Assembly: GCA_009691645.1 (NCBI GenBank)
Contig: SIAT01000020.1
Span: forward strand, 1-16,523
Source: Pedosphaera sp.
Lineage (GTDB): Bacteria; Verrucomicrobiota; Verrucomicrobiia; Limisphaerales; SIAT01
DNA: 16,523 nucleotides
Direction of reading: 5' to 3'
Positions 1-8,586 of this stretch are shown piece after piece. The position numbers and the translations under genes are program-made. Positions within the stretch are counted from its first letter, which is position 1; each line of letters begins with the position of its first letter. Under the pieces are notes generated by a model that was not told the DNA's origin, searched no databases, and worked only from the letters and a program-made list of their open reading frames with translations.

Positions 1-246
1 TGGCGCACCAGCGCGACGCAGTTCGAGGCCGTGGCCAAAGTCGGCGACAAGACGGAGACGCTCGTTTTCAAAGCCGTCGCCAATGCGGCCACCGGCGAGT
101 CGGTGGGCGACACGGCGCAATTCGAGGCGCAGGCCGAGTGGTTGAAGACGACCGATAAATTCGACGCCACTCTGATGGAGCTTAATCTCAACCTGCCCGG
201 CAAAACCTTCAAGGCCGTCGCCTTCAACTTTCCGAAAGGAAACTGA
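1..246 (+). CDS. C-terminal part of an unknown protein (cut by window edge)
   Basis: Reading frame 1 is open from the first base and ends in TGA at 244-246, so about 81 C-terminal residues are visible and the true start lies outside the window. A GTG at 31 is only an internal codon, because the frame continues upstream of it. The visible part is polar with alternating hydrophobic residues and ends NLPGKTFKAVAFNFPKGN, which suggests a soluble or periplasmic beta-rich domain. I do not recognise the family. The next gene starts 2 bp after the stop, and its ribosome binding site lies inside this gene's last codons, so the two are probably co-transcribed and translationally linked. Confidence 0.6.
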   Translation, partial: WRTSATQFEAVAKVGDKTETLVFKAVANAATGESVGDTAQFEAQAEWLKTTDKFDATLMELNLNLPGKTFKAVAFNFPKGN

Positions 247-248
247 GT

Positions 249-863
249 ATGAAAACACCGCTGCTACCGCTCATCGCTTGCGCTGCCTTTGCCTTCGGTT
301 GTAACAAAAACGAACCCGCTGCGCCGGTCGTTGAAGTCCGTGGCGAAGCGATCCAACCGCTGGCGATGAAGACCAACGCGCCGGTGACCAATGCCGTTTC
401 ACCCAAAGCCACGAATGTTGCCGCGAAGGCCGAGGAGAAGATTGGCGAGTATATCGTGGCCGGGTTCGACCGGCTCGCGAGTTTCAACTACGACGTGCCG
501 GACGCGCCGGCTACCAACGCCACCAAACAGGCTGAGTTGAAAGCGCAGATCCCCGTGCCGGTGAAGTCGCTCGATAAACGCAAGGTGGCCGTGAAGGGCT
601 ACATGCTGCCGCTGAAGGTCGAGGGCGGGCTGATCACCGAGTTGCTCATCATGCGCGACCAGTCCATGTGCTGCTACGGCACGGTGCCGAAGATCAACGA
701 GTGGGTGAGCGTGAAGATGGTCGGCAAAGGGGTGAAGCCGGTGATGGACGAACCGATCACGATCTTCGGCACGCTCAAAGTCGGTGAGGTGTTCGAGAAC
801 GGCTACCTCGTCGGCCTCTACGAAATGGATGGCGAGCGGCTGGGCGGGCCAATCGATCTGTAA
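249..863 (+). CDS. DUF3299-like lipoprotein
   Basis: This 204-residue protein has a lipoprotein signal peptide: a hydrophobic stretch followed by the lipobox AFGC, with Cys18 as the likely lipidated residue. Residues 20-100 are a low-complexity Ala/Pro/Asn/Thr linker. Residues 108-200 form the only apparent domain: KRKVAVKGYMLPL, a pair of cysteines in SMCCYGTVP (Cys141-Cys142), and a C-terminal ITIFGTLKVGE strand. The GYMLPL opening and the central cysteine region match the DUF3299 family as I remember it. That family is common in proteobacteria, planctomycetes and verrucomicrobia and has no firmly assigned reaction. The start is supported by AAAGGAA at 236-242 and by the signal peptide. The adjacent cysteines could bind metal or form a disulfide, but this is not shown. 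Confidence 0.8.
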   Translation: MKTPLLPLIACAAFAFGCNKNEPAAPVVEVRGEAIQPLAMKTNAPVTNAVSPKATNVAAKAEEKIGEYIVAGFDRLASFNYDVPDAPATNATKQAELKAQIPVPVKSLDKRKVAVKGYMLPLKVEGGLITELLIMRDQSMCCYGTVPKINEWVSVKMVGKGVKPVMDEPITIFGTLKVGEVFENGYLVGLYEMDGERLGGPIDL

Positions 864-864
864 A

Positions 865-886
865 GGCGGCGGCTAAAAACCGCGCC
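865..886. terminator. Hairpin between convergent genes
   Basis: An inverted repeat fills almost the whole gap between the plus-strand stop (863) and the minus-strand stop (887). GGC (865-867) pairs with GCC (884-886), and GCGG (869-872) pairs with CCGC (880-883), with one bulged G at 868. The loop is CTAAAAA. Its place between two convergent stop codons suggests a bidirectional transcription terminator. There is no T-run after the stem on either strand, so it is not a textbook intrinsic terminator. Confidence 0.45.
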
Positions 887-1705
887 TCACTTGTTCTTCT
901 TCACGAACTCAATCGCGCCGGCGACAAAGGCCGTCGGCTCCTTGGCGAACGTGCCGTTGTCGGTCTCGATGGCCAGCACGCCGTCCCATTTCGCCTTCTT
1001 CAACTCGGCGAGCAGCCCTTTGTAATTCGCGTCGCCAGTTCCGACCATCACGTCGAGGATTACGCTCTTGCCGTCGGCGGTCTTCTCCGTCTTTTTGTCC
1101 TTGAGATGGATGTCGTACACGCGGCCCTGATATTCCACGAACGCCTTCGCTGCGTCGAAGCCGGCGCCGGTGAGGTGGCCGACGTCCATGCAGACGCCGA
1201 TGCGCTTGTCGCGGTTCTTGATGACGCTCCAGATTTTCTCCGGCGTGCCGTACACGGATTCTTTGCCGTGGTTGTGGATGGCGAGCTTGATGTCGTATTC
1301 CTTCACCAACTCCTCGAGGCCGTCCCACAGCGCCTTGTCGTTCTTCGGCTCGACGATAATCACCTTGATCCCCATCGCCTTCGCGAAGACGAAGAGCTTC
1401 CGGTTCTGCTCCTTGTCCGGTGAAGTGCCGGCGACGCCGAACGTATAAAAGTGGATGCCCTTCGCATCGAGGATGGCCTTCTTCTGCTTCGCCTCTTCCA
1501 GCGAGCCGGTCGGGTTGATGTGGCTGCCGATGGCCTGCAGGTGCTTCAAACCGTGCTTCTCGGCGAAGGCGACGACTTCGTCGAACTTCATGTTGCGGCA
1601 GGTCCACGTCTGCAGGCCGGCCTTCGGATCGGCATCCGCGGCGACGGCGGCGCGGCAGCAGAGCAGTGTGGCGGTGAGCGTGAAGAGAAAGAGGCGGAGT
1701 TTCAT
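887..1705 (-). CDS. Secreted sugar phosphate isomerase/epimerase-like TIM-barrel protein
   Basis: This 272-residue protein starts with MKLRLFLFTLTATLLCCRAAVAADA, a clear Sec signal peptide cleaved near residue 23, so it works outside the cytoplasm. The rest fits the xylose-isomerase-like TIM barrel (AP endonuclease 2 superfamily). Likely metal ligands at strand ends are Glu119 (IIVEPK), Asp174 (CMDVGH), His200 (YDIHLKDKK) and Glu247 (LAIETDN). HNHGKE at 144-149 is the usual substrate-side loop. Such proteins isomerise or epimerise sugars, and some cleave oxidised glycosides; the substrate cannot be read from sequence. The frame is open upstream to 2080, but that part runs antisense-like through the carbonic anhydrase gene in another frame and is arginine-rich junk, so the signal-peptide ATG at 1705 was chosen. 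No good Shine-Dalgarno site precedes it. Confidence 0.85.
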   Translation of the reverse strand: MKLRLFLFTLTATLLCCRAAVAADADPKAGLQTWTCRNMKFDEVVAFAEKHGLKHLQAIGSHINPTGSLEEAKQKKAILDAKGIHFYTFGVAGTSPDKEQNRKLFVFAKAMGIKVIIVEPKNDKALWDGLEELVKEYDIKLAIHNHGKESVYGTPEKIWSVIKNRDKRIGVCMDVGHLTGAGFDAAKAFVEYQGRVYDIHLKDKKTEKTADGKSVILDVMVGTGDANYKGLLAELKKAKWDGVLAIETDNGTFAKEPTAFVAGAIEFVKKNK

Positions 1706-1732
1706 GACCAAATGTGTTTGTGTTGTGGAGTG

Positions 1733-1761
1733 ATTGAAGCGGAATACGACGTCGTGTTCAA
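1733..1761 (-). promoter_or_regulatory. Possible weak promoter for the TIM-barrel gene
   Basis: On the minus strand, TTGAAC (1756-1761) and TTCAAT (1733-1738) are separated by exactly 17 bp. Each matches the sigma-70 consensus at four of six positions. The spacer contains the perfect 10-bp palindrome ACGACGTCGT. The site lies in the 71-bp gap before the gene starting at 1705 and would give a leader of roughly 20-25 nt. This could be chance in a short gap. Confidence 0.25.
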
Positions 1762-1776
1762 CGCGAAAGGTGCGGC

Positions 1777-2433
1777 TCAACTCTTCGCCGCGTCGAACAC
1801 CGTGGCGAGCGCCCGCGCGTAGCTCGCGGATTCCTCCGCGGCGGATTCCACGGTGAAATTCAAATCTCTCAAGTGGCCGTCCTGCAGGCCGTACACCCAG
1901 CCGTGGACGGAGAGTTGCTGCCCGCGCGCCCACGCCTCGCGCACGAAACTGGTGTCGCACACATTGCTGACCTGCTCGACCACGTTCAACTCGCAGAGCT
2001 TGTCCCCGCGCTGCGCCTCGGGCACAGGGGCGAGCCGCGCTTCGTGCTTCTGCCGCACGTCCTGCAAATGCCGCAGCCAATTGTCGGCGAAACCGATCCG
2101 GTCACCATTCAACGCCGCGCGCACGCCGCTGCAGCCGTAGTGGCCGCAGACGATGATGTGCCGCACCTTCAGTAGATCCACGGCGAATTGAAGAACGGAG
2201 AGACAATTGAAATCCGTGTGGACGACGAGATTGGCGATGTTGCGGTGGACGAATAATTCGCCGGGCAGCAACCCGACAATCTCGTTAGCCGGCACGCGGC
2301 TATCCGAGCAACCGATCCAAAGATACTTCGGCGCTTGCTGGCGGGAAAGATCCTCGAAGAATCCCGGTGTCTGCTTCCGCACTCGCGCGACCCAAGACCG
2401 GTTGTTTTGAAAAAGGTGCGCGAGCGTGTCCAC
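1777..2433 (-). CDS. can: Beta-class carbonic anhydrase
   Basis: This 218-residue enzyme is close in pattern to Escherichia coli Can along its full length. It interconverts CO2 and bicarbonate in the cytoplasm. Zinc ligands are Cys42, His98 and Cys101, with the Asp44-Arg46 dyad in GCSDSRVPAN. Other family blocks are PGELFVHRNIANLV, CLSVLQFAVDLL, HIIVCGHYGCSGV, CELNVVEQV and VHGWVYGLQDGHLRDL. The start is the GTG at 2433: a TGA lies five codons upstream in frame, and the product begins DTLAHLFQNN, in line with the family. A possible promoter sits just upstream on the minus strand, TTGACC (2466-2471), 17 bp, then a poor -10 TGAACT (2443-2448). The gene may therefore be transcribed separately from the gene before it, 58 bp away. 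Confidence 0.95.
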   Translation of the reverse strand: MDTLAHLFQNNRSWVARVRKQTPGFFEDLSRQQAPKYLWIGCSDSRVPANEIVGLLPGELFVHRNIANLVVHTDFNCLSVLQFAVDLLKVRHIIVCGHYGCSGVRAALNGDRIGFADNWLRHLQDVRQKHEARLAPVPEAQRGDKLCELNVVEQVSNVCDTSFVREAWARGQQLSVHGWVYGLQDGHLRDLNFTVESAAEESASYARALATVFDAAKS

Positions 2434-2491
2434 GATGCTCGCAGTTCAACGCAGCCGGCCACAATGGTCAATCCGGAACTCGCACGACACT

Positions 2492-3145
2492 TCACTTGCC
2501 TATCTTGTCAGCAGGCGTGAGCGAGAGGTCATCGAATCGGATCGGCGTTCCGGAAAATGGATTACCCCAAATGCTCGCGCGACCGGCGGGCGACGCTTCG
2601 GCTTCGGTGTGCTGAATCGCCCACGCAGCCGGTTCCGGCGCGCCTTCCTGCCACGCTTTGCCGACGACGGCGAGCCCGCCCGAGTTCAGCGAGCGGATGG
2701 AAAGCCGCAGATGCGTCCACTTACCCGATTCCCACGCCAGTGGAACGCTCACCTTCAAATCCTCGCCCTTGTAGAGATCGAGCATCTTCTTCGCCGGCGC
2801 GACCTGCAGGCGGTAACCACCCACGCCATTCAATCCCACGCCGAAGACCGGGAAGCGCCGCCCTTTGCCGGTGCCGTGAATGCGCGCGGCCACCGTCACA
2901 TCCGCCGCTTGGCTCGGGCCAAAGAGCACGCCGAACGTCTCCAGCGGCGCGCCGGGCAGCTCGAGGAATTTATTCCCGCCCTCGGCCTTCACCGCGAATT
3001 CGCCGTCCAGCACGAGCATTCCTTCCGGCACCTTCTCCAGCGCGGCTTTCTCGAAGGTCTCCACGAACAGCGGCTTGGCCGGCGCGGCCTGCATTTCCAT
3101 CGCGCCGACAACAGCCAGCATCGCTACGAATGTGTTCTTCATCAT
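2492..3145 (-). CDS. Secreted protein with probable concanavalin/LamG-like beta-sandwich
   Basis: This 217-residue protein begins with two methionines (3145 and 3142), followed by a signal peptide ending near MQA|AP at about residue 20. The mature part alternates beta strands: LFVETFEKAALEKVPEGMLVLDGEFAV, FLELPGAP, VTVAARIHGTGKGRRFPVFGVGL, YRLQVAPAKKMLDLYKGEDL, WTHLRLSIRS and a closing IRFDDLSL. This pattern fits the laminin-G / concanavalin A-like fold of many secreted planctomycete and verrucomicrobial proteins, which bind or process carbohydrate. No catalytic residues can be named. The frame is open to 3304, but that part overlaps the ABC permease, so the signal-peptide start after a GGGA site was chosen. 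It starts 14 bp after the permease stop. Confidence 0.7.
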   Translation of the reverse strand: MMKNTFVAMLAVVGAMEMQAAPAKPLFVETFEKAALEKVPEGMLVLDGEFAVKAEGGNKFLELPGAPLETFGVLFGPSQAADVTVAARIHGTGKGRRFPVFGVGLNGVGGYRLQVAPAKKMLDLYKGEDLKVSVPLAWESGKWTHLRLSIRSLNSGGLAVVGKAWQEGAPEPAAWAIQHTEAEASPAGRASIWGNPFSGTPIRFDDLSLTPADKIGK

Positions 3146-3159
3146 AAATCGTGTCCCAT

Positions 3160-6100
3160 TCACTCGCTCCGCAGAGCATCCAGCAACTCCCCGCGCAAGG
3201 CCAGCACTGTCGCGCCCCACGTCCACACCAGCCCCGCGTTCAGCACCACAGCGAGTGTGATGCAGAGTGAAATCGGCGGAGGCTGCGCGCCCGGCTTGAG
3301 CCACATCGGCAGCACCGCCACCAGTGCTGCGCCCACGCCTGCACCCAGCCCGAGCAACAGCAATACCGCGTGCTCGCTCACCACGAGCCGCCGCAATGCG
3401 CTCGGCCGGAAACCGACCGCCAGTAGCAGCGCCAATTCGCCGCGCCGCTCGAGCACATTGCGTAACACCACCACACCGAGACCGGCGCTCCCGAGCAGCA
3501 ACCCGAGCCCGCCGAGCACTTGGAACGTGGAAAGATACGTGTTCTGCACCGCGTTGAGCTGCGCCAACCGCCGCGACGCCGGCGCCAACTCGAGGCCCGT
3601 ATCGCTCAACGCGCGCGTCAGCGCCGCGCTCACATCCGCCGCCCGGTTCGACGGCGCGTCCACGAGGAACATTCGGTAACCCGCCTCGCCGGGGAAACGC
3701 TGCGCGAACTCCGCTTCGTCAATCAGCAGACTCCCCTGCAAGATCGAGCCAGCGAGCGACGCCACCAGCCGCACCTTGAATGCGCGCCCGCGCTCGTCAG
3801 TGAACTCGATCGTGTCGCCGAGTTTCTTGCCCAACGCCCATTGGATTGAAGCCGCGTCACCGATGGCTGCGACTTCATCCGCCGCCAGCGGTTGATCTTT
3901 CATCGGATAAAACTCTCCACGCTTGAGCGCCTTCCACGGACGATCGGGAAGAACGCCATCAACCCGATTGGCAAACGTGAACCGCCCCGCCAACGCCTCC
4001 GGGTTCCCGCCAAGCAACCGCGGCTTTTGCGCGCGGTTGAGGTTCAGGCAACTCGCGTCGTCGCCATCGCGCACGCGCAACGCGACAAACGACACGCCTT
4101 CGAGCGCCTTCGCATCGAGCCCGAAAAAGTCCCGGCCCGACTGCGTGTTCAAGTCATGCACCACCGGCAGCGCCGATTCGCCGAGCAGTGTGAAACCGCC
4201 TGTGCCGCTCGCGCGACTGCTCGCGCCGGCATTTTCATCCAGCCGAAACGCGCCGATGGAAACGACAAGGAAAGTACCACACGCGAGCATCGCCGCCGTG
4301 GCGAGACTGCGGCGGCCGCGGCGCGCCACGTTGCGCTCGGCCATGACGGCAAGCGAGAGATGCTCGCCCGCGTCAGCGCGTGACAACCGCGCGAACCACG
4401 CTGCCATGAAGGCCAGCGCGGCGATCAAGAGCAACGCGCCTGCCCCGAAGAAAATACCGGCGGCGGCGGCATCCGCAGCAGTGAACGCCCAACCGGTCAG
4501 CGCCAGCGCAGACAGGAATGCAACCGTTCCAATCGCGAAGCCGCGGCTTCGTTTTGGCGCACCGTTTTCCGACGCGTGCGATTCCACGTTTTCGTTCGCG
4601 AGCAATTCACGTGCAGGCAGAGCGGCTTGCTTGCGCAACGCGAGCCAGAGTGTGGCCACCGCCACCAACACGCTGGCGATGATGCCGAGCGCGAGCGTTC
4701 CCGGTGAGCCGTGATAACTCAAGGTCGCGCCACCCACGGCCTCGCTCCAGACAGTCGAAAGCCCGTGCAACATCGCGCGCGCGTACCAGACGCCGCCCGC
4801 CGCGCCGAACAGCGAACCGAGTAACGCCAGCGCCGCGCCTTCGCCGAGCAGCAGACGCCGGACTTGTGCGGGCGTGAAGCCGAGCGCGAGCAGCGTGCCA
4901 ATCTCTTGAGCGCGCCGTTCCACGCCGAGCTGAAAAAGCAATGCCACGAGCAACAACGCAGCGCCGATGAGAAAGAAGCTGAAGCCGATGAACAATCCGC
5001 CGAAGTCCTGTCCCTGCGCGCTCGCCGCCAACGCCTGTTCGCGTACCGGCTCGAAACGAAAACCGACGGACGTGGGATCGACTGCAGCGAGGAGTCTGAC
5101 TTCGATGTCGTCGCGCAATGCGGCGAGCGCGTTGGTGCCGGTCGCACCGGCGGGCAACGGGAAGCGCACCGCCGTGTGCGTGCCGAAGCGATTGCTCCAC
5201 AGCTTCTCACCCGCCGCGAGCGTCACGAACGCCTTCGGCGTGCCGCGCCATTCTTTCCAGTAACGATCGTCCTGCGGCCGGATTCGGCCGGCTTGAATCG
5301 GCAGGCTCGCATCCCAATCGCGCGTGCTCTCGGCTTTGGCCACGCCGGGAAAATCCGGCATCAACGCGCGGTCGGCGTACGGCAACGCGAGCGGCACCAC
5401 GGCGCGGACGCGAAAGGAATTCGTCCGTTCCTCGAGCGTGCGCGCGGTGCCGACGGCGAAGTAGCGCAGCGCGACCGTATCGCCGGGCGCGGCGCGCAGG
5501 TCGTCTGCGAGCCATTGATTGAGAAGGATCTCGTCATCGCTCATCTCCGCCGGCACGAGCGGTGCGCCCGCAGCGGTCACCATCGAGTACGGCGCGGCGC
5601 GCACACCGGCGCGGAGTTCGTTGATGAAGTAGGTCTGAATCAATCGCGCACCGGGAAAAGCATTCGTGGCGGCGACGACCACGGGTGGATCGAGGAAGAT
5701 GCGCGGTGTGCGCAATTCCACGAAACCATTGGTGACATCCACGCGCAGTTCCATCTGAGCGTCGGCGAGTTTCCAAGACGTTCGCAACTGCTGCGCGATG
5801 GTTTTGGCCAGCGTCTCCGAATCGGCCTCGGCGGGCTTCAGATCGGACTTCGGCTCGCGGCTAACGAGAAGCAGGTTGGCTCCGTTCACCGCGCCGGCTT
5901 CGCGCTGCAATCGGTCCAGCGGGACAAATGCGTTGAACGGCGCGACTTGATTCGCTTGCAGACTGAAGCGACCAAGCTCGGCGTCAGAAACGATGGCGTG
6001 AACTTTCAAGCGCAGCGCCGCAGTGGCGTTGTCCTGCGAGGCGAGCGGCGCGTCACGAGAAAGTTGTGAAACGCGCGAGACACGCAGCAGCACTGTGTCG

Positions 6101-6543
6101 CCGGCTTTCACGCGAAGCTGCGCAGCGAGCGGGGCGTTCAACACCACACCGTCGGCGGGGATTTCACCGAACGCGGGTGACTGACTGGCCAGTTTCCAGA
6201 ACGCGCCATCCACGCCCAAGGCCTGCACGCGATTGGCGCGAGCCGAACCTTCGCCGCTGCTCATCGTGGCCGGCAACGCCAGTGCCGCGGCGGAAAAAGT
6301 CTCGCTGCCAGAAAGGATTTCGCGCGCGAGTGCGGGACGAAAAAAGCGGTCGCCAGTGGCCGCGGCAAGATGTGTTTTGCCGAGTCGAGCCAGCGCCATT
6401 TCACGCAGGCTGCCGCGAACGGAATCTCCCACGAGCAACGCGCCGGTGAGGACGGCGGCGCCAATCGCCGCGCCGAGCAGCGTGCCGAGGTGCGCCCGGG
6501 CGTGGTAACGCAGACTGCGTCGGATGAGCGTCCAGATCGTCAT
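3160..6543 (-). CDS. Large FtsX-type ABC transporter permease
   Basis: This 1127-residue membrane protein has the layout of a double FtsX/MacB permease. There is an N-terminal transmembrane helix (residues ~18-40, HLGTLLGAAIGAAVLTGALLVG), then a long periplasmic region (~41-540) with the look of a MacB-type domain. A three-to-four helix FtsX domain follows (~545-680), with VERRAQEIGTLLALGFTPAQVRRLLLGEG in the coupling region. A middle pair of helices (~700-770) and a second periplasmic stretch come next. A second FtsX domain closes the protein (~1000-1127), with LERRGELALLLAVGFRPSALRRLVVSEH. The two ERR-E-LL-A-GF-P-RR-E loops are the contact sites for the ATPase. Such transporters export lipoproteins, peptides or lipids rather than importing nutrients; the cargo is unknown. 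The ATPase gene lies 37 bp upstream. Confidence 0.9.
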   Translation of the reverse strand: MTIWTLIRRSLRYHARAHLGTLLGAAIGAAVLTGALLVGDSVRGSLREMALARLGKTHLAAATGDRFFRPALAREILSGSETFSAAALALPATMSSGEGSARANRVQALGVDGAFWKLASQSPAFGEIPADGVVLNAPLAAQLRVKAGDTVLLRVSRVSQLSRDAPLASQDNATAALRLKVHAIVSDAELGRFSLQANQVAPFNAFVPLDRLQREAGAVNGANLLLVSREPKSDLKPAEADSETLAKTIAQQLRTSWKLADAQMELRVDVTNGFVELRTPRIFLDPPVVVAATNAFPGARLIQTYFINELRAGVRAAPYSMVTAAGAPLVPAEMSDDEILLNQWLADDLRAAPGDTVALRYFAVGTARTLEERTNSFRVRAVVPLALPYADRALMPDFPGVAKAESTRDWDASLPIQAGRIRPQDDRYWKEWRGTPKAFVTLAAGEKLWSNRFGTHTAVRFPLPAGATGTNALAALRDDIEVRLLAAVDPTSVGFRFEPVREQALAASAQGQDFGGLFIGFSFFLIGAALLLVALLFQLGVERRAQEIGTLLALGFTPAQVRRLLLGEGAALALLGSLFGAAGGVWYARAMLHGLSTVWSEAVGGATLSYHGSPGTLALGIIASVLVAVATLWLALRKQAALPARELLANENVESHASENGAPKRSRGFAIGTVAFLSALALTGWAFTAADAAAAGIFFGAGALLLIAALAFMAAWFARLSRADAGEHLSLAVMAERNVARRGRRSLATAAMLACGTFLVVSIGAFRLDENAGASSRASGTGGFTLLGESALPVVHDLNTQSGRDFFGLDAKALEGVSFVALRVRDGDDASCLNLNRAQKPRLLGGNPEALAGRFTFANRVDGVLPDRPWKALKRGEFYPMKDQPLAADEVAAIGDAASIQWALGKKLGDTIEFTDERGRAFKVRLVASLAGSILQGSLLIDEAEFAQRFPGEAGYRMFLVDAPSNRAADVSAALTRALSDTGLELAPASRRLAQLNAVQNTYLSTFQVLGGLGLLLGSAGLGVVVLRNVLERRGELALLLAVGFRPSALRRLVVSEHAVLLLLGLGAGVGAALVAVLPMWLKPGAQPPPISLCITLAVVLNAGLVWTWGATVLALRGELLDALRSE

Positions 6544-6580
6544 GCAGAATCCGCCGCAGAGACGTGGCGAAAGTCAGCGT

Positions 6581-7282
6581 TCATGGGGCGGTGGCGTTGA
6601 CGAACTGGCCGTCGCACATCTCCAGCACGCGGCTCATGCGACGGGCGAGCTCGAGCGAGTGAGTAACGACGATGAGCGTGACACCTTCCTCGCGATTAAG
6701 TTCCACGAGAAGTTGCGCGAGCGTCTCGGCCGAGGCGCGGTCGAGCGCGCCGGTCGGTTCATCGGCCAGCAGCAGTTTCGGCCTGTTGATAAGCGCACGA
6801 ACGACAGCCACGCGTTGGCGTTCGCCGCCGGAAAGCTGACCGGGTCGGTGCGCGAGGCGATCGGCGAGGCCGACGCGGGCGAGCAGCTTTTTCGCGTAGT
6901 CCCACGCCGTCGCGCGGCTCGCGGTGTCACCGCCAGCCAGCGTCGGGACGAGGACATTCTCCAGCACGGTGCATTGCGGCAACAGATGATGAGCCTGAAA
7001 AACAAAGCCGATCTCGCGGTTGCGCACGGCGGCCAACTCGCTCTCGTCGAGCGCGGTGATGTCGCGGTCGTCGAGCGTGACGGTGCCGGAACTGGGCCGG
7101 TCGAGCGTGCCGAGGATGTTCAGCAGCGTGCTTTTGCCGGAGCCGGAAGGGCCGACGATGGCGACGGTCTCTCCGCGCGCAATCCCGAAGCTGACGCCAC
7201 GCAGCACTGGCAGTGGCGCAGCACCGCCGGGTCCGGCGTAGTGTTTGGTGATGTTGCTAAGTTGCAGCAGCGGGTTCGGCAT
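6581..7282 (-). CDS. ABC transporter ATPase (LolD/MacB-like)
   Basis: This 233-residue ATPase has every motif expected: Walker A GPSGSGKST (44-52), Q-loop Gln96 in FVFQAHHLLP, signature LSGGERQR (150-157), Walker B LLLADEP (170-176) and switch His208 in VVTHS. The FVFQAHHLLP block and the TGALD stretch are typical of the LolD/MacB export group. It should power the FtsX-type permease encoded next. An ATG exists at 7300, but the ATG at 7282 is preferred: AAGGAG lies 5 nt before it, the product then begins PNPLLQLSNITKHY as in the family, and the start sits 3 nt past the stop of the gene before it. Confidence 0.93.
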   Translation of the reverse strand: MPNPLLQLSNITKHYAGPGGAAPLPVLRGVSFGIARGETVAIVGPSGSGKSTLLNILGTLDRPSSGTVTLDDRDITALDESELAAVRNREIGFVFQAHHLLPQCTVLENVLVPTLAGGDTASRATAWDYAKKLLARVGLADRLAHRPGQLSGGERQRVAVVRALINRPKLLLADEPTGALDRASAETLAQLLVELNREEGVTLIVVTHSLELARRMSRVLEMCDGQFVNATAP

Positions 7283-7284
7283 AA

Positions 7285-8568
7285 TCACTCCTTCACCCAT
7301 CGGCGCGCTTTCATCTCGAAGCGAGGCAACGCACCGGCGGGAACGATCGCGACGGGCACGCGCAGAGCGAAGGCGTGGTGGAAGCGCTCCGCGAGTTGCG
7401 CGGCGAGCGCAGGGCCGTCGGTGCCGGGCGCGGATTCTATTTCAACACTCAACTCCGCCAGCGCGCGGTCGCGACAGACACGAACGCGGTACTCGGCAAC
7501 GCCGCCTGCGGCGCGGATGATCTCGTCCACTGCGCTCGGATAAATGTTCACGCCGCGAATCACCAGCATGTCATCCGCGCGCCCGAGAATGCCGCCTTCG
7601 AACGCGAGTTCGTACGAGCCACAGGAACACGGCGAAGCGGCGGCGGGCTTCACCAAATCGCCGGTCCGATAACGCAGCAGCGGCGAGCCGGTGCGGCCGA
7701 GCGTGGTAAGAATCAATTCGCCAATCTCGCCGGAAGCGATGGATTCGCCGGTGGCTGGATTGACGACTTCAGCGAAGTGCGCGTGCTCGATGACGTGCAG
7801 CACACCGGAGCGCGCGGGGCATTCGTAAGTGATCGGCCCGACCTCGGTCATGCCGTGATGATCATGCACGCGCGCGCCCGGCCAGAGCGATTCGATGCGC
7901 TGGCGCGTAGCGGGGATGCTGCCGCCCGGTTCGCCGGCGACGATGATTTTCCGCACGGGACTTTGCGCGAGAGGGATCTTCTCCTCCGCAGCCACCTCGC
8001 CGAGTCGGATCGCGTAGGTCGGCGTGCAACAGAGAACCGTGGCACGATTCTCCAGAATCATCCGCAGCCGCGCGGCGCTGGAAAGGCCACCGCTGGGAAT
8101 GCAAAGGCAGCCGAGCTGGACGGCGGATTCAAAGGCGGTCCAGAACCCGAGGAACGGCCCGAAGGAGAAGGCGAAGTAAACGCGGTCGGCGCGCGTGACC
8201 TCGGCGGCGCGATACACTTCGGCCCAGTTGCCGAGCATCCATTGCCAGCTCTCGGGCGTGTCGAGCCAGCGCAGCGGCGCGCCACCGGTGCCGCTGGTCT
8301 GATGGCAGCGCGTGTAGCGGTCGGGCGCGAAGGTTAGGTTCGATCCGTACGGCGGATGCGCCTCGTGATCGGCGACCAATTCGCTCTTCGTCGTGAGCGG
8401 AGAACGTCGCACGAACTCCGCGAGCGACGCGACCTCCGCGGTCACGCCCGCATCGGCGAGTCGGCGGGACTGGAAGCGGTTCGCCGGCAGCAACGCGGCG
8501 AGCAGTGTGCGGAGCGAAGCGAGTTGATGAACCTCGATGGCGGCGCGGTTTGGAAAAGCGGCGGCCAT
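7285..8568 (-). CDS. PaaK-like adenylate-forming enzyme (phenylacetate-CoA ligase family)
   Basis: This 427-residue cytoplasmic enzyme belongs to the AMP-binding superfamily and most resembles phenylacetate-CoA ligase/coenzyme F390 synthetase-type proteins. Motifs are the phosphate loop TSGTGGAP (91-98), HHGMTE (237-242), YRTGDL (300-305), a cysteine pair CSCGS (314-318), and RADDMLVIRGVNIYP (330-344) leading into the C-terminal domain. It ends LPRFEMKARRWVKE, with a lysine where family members carry the adenylation lysine. It should activate a carboxylic acid, plausibly aromatic, with ATP to an acyl-AMP and then a CoA ester; the substrate is not shown by sequence. It lies 18 bp after the membrane-protein gene and overlaps the leader of the ABC ATPase. 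No Shine-Dalgarno site precedes its ATG. Confidence 0.87.
   Translation of the reverse strand: MAAAFPNRAAIEVHQLASLRTLLAALLPANRFQSRRLADAGVTAEVASLAEFVRRSPLTTKSELVADHEAHPPYGSNLTFAPDRYTRCHQTSGTGGAPLRWLDTPESWQWMLGNWAEVYRAAEVTRADRVYFAFSFGPFLGFWTAFESAVQLGCLCIPSGGLSSAARLRMILENRATVLCCTPTYAIRLGEVAAEEKIPLAQSPVRKIIVAGEPGGSIPATRQRIESLWPGARVHDHHGMTEVGPITYECPARSGVLHVIEHAHFAEVVNPATGESIASGEIGELILTTLGRTGSPLLRYRTGDLVKPAAASPCSCGSYELAFEGGILGRADDMLVIRGVNIYPSAVDEIIRAAGGVAEYRVRVCRDRALAELSVEIESAPGTDGPALAAQLAERFHHAFALRVPVAIVPAGALPRFEMKARRWVKE
7288..7293 (-). promoter_or_regulatory. Ribosome binding site that fixes the ATPase start
   Basis: On the minus strand this reads AAGGAG, 5 nt before the ATG at 7282, and lies inside the last codons of the ligase gene. 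It is one of the few strong Shine-Dalgarno sites here and decides between starts at 7300 and 7282. Confidence 0.75.
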
Positions 8569-8586
8569 CGTGACGCGCGGGGCTGT

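Noticed and set aside
1706..2080. N-terminal extension of the TIM-barrel protein
   Set aside because: It overlaps the carbonic anhydrase gene in another frame and is Ala/Arg-rich; a perfect signal peptide starts at 1705.
3146..3304. N-terminal extension of the secreted lectin-fold protein
   Set aside because: It overlaps the end of the permease gene in another frame; the signal peptide starts at 3145.
2426..3679. A 417-codon open frame on the plus strand
   Set aside because: It spans the antisense of two genes and their gap, and has Arg/Ser/Pro-rich composition without a fold pattern.
4864..6069. A 401-codon open frame on the plus strand
   Set aside because: It lies wholly antisense to the FtsX-type permease, has arginine-rich composition and contains no recognisable motif.
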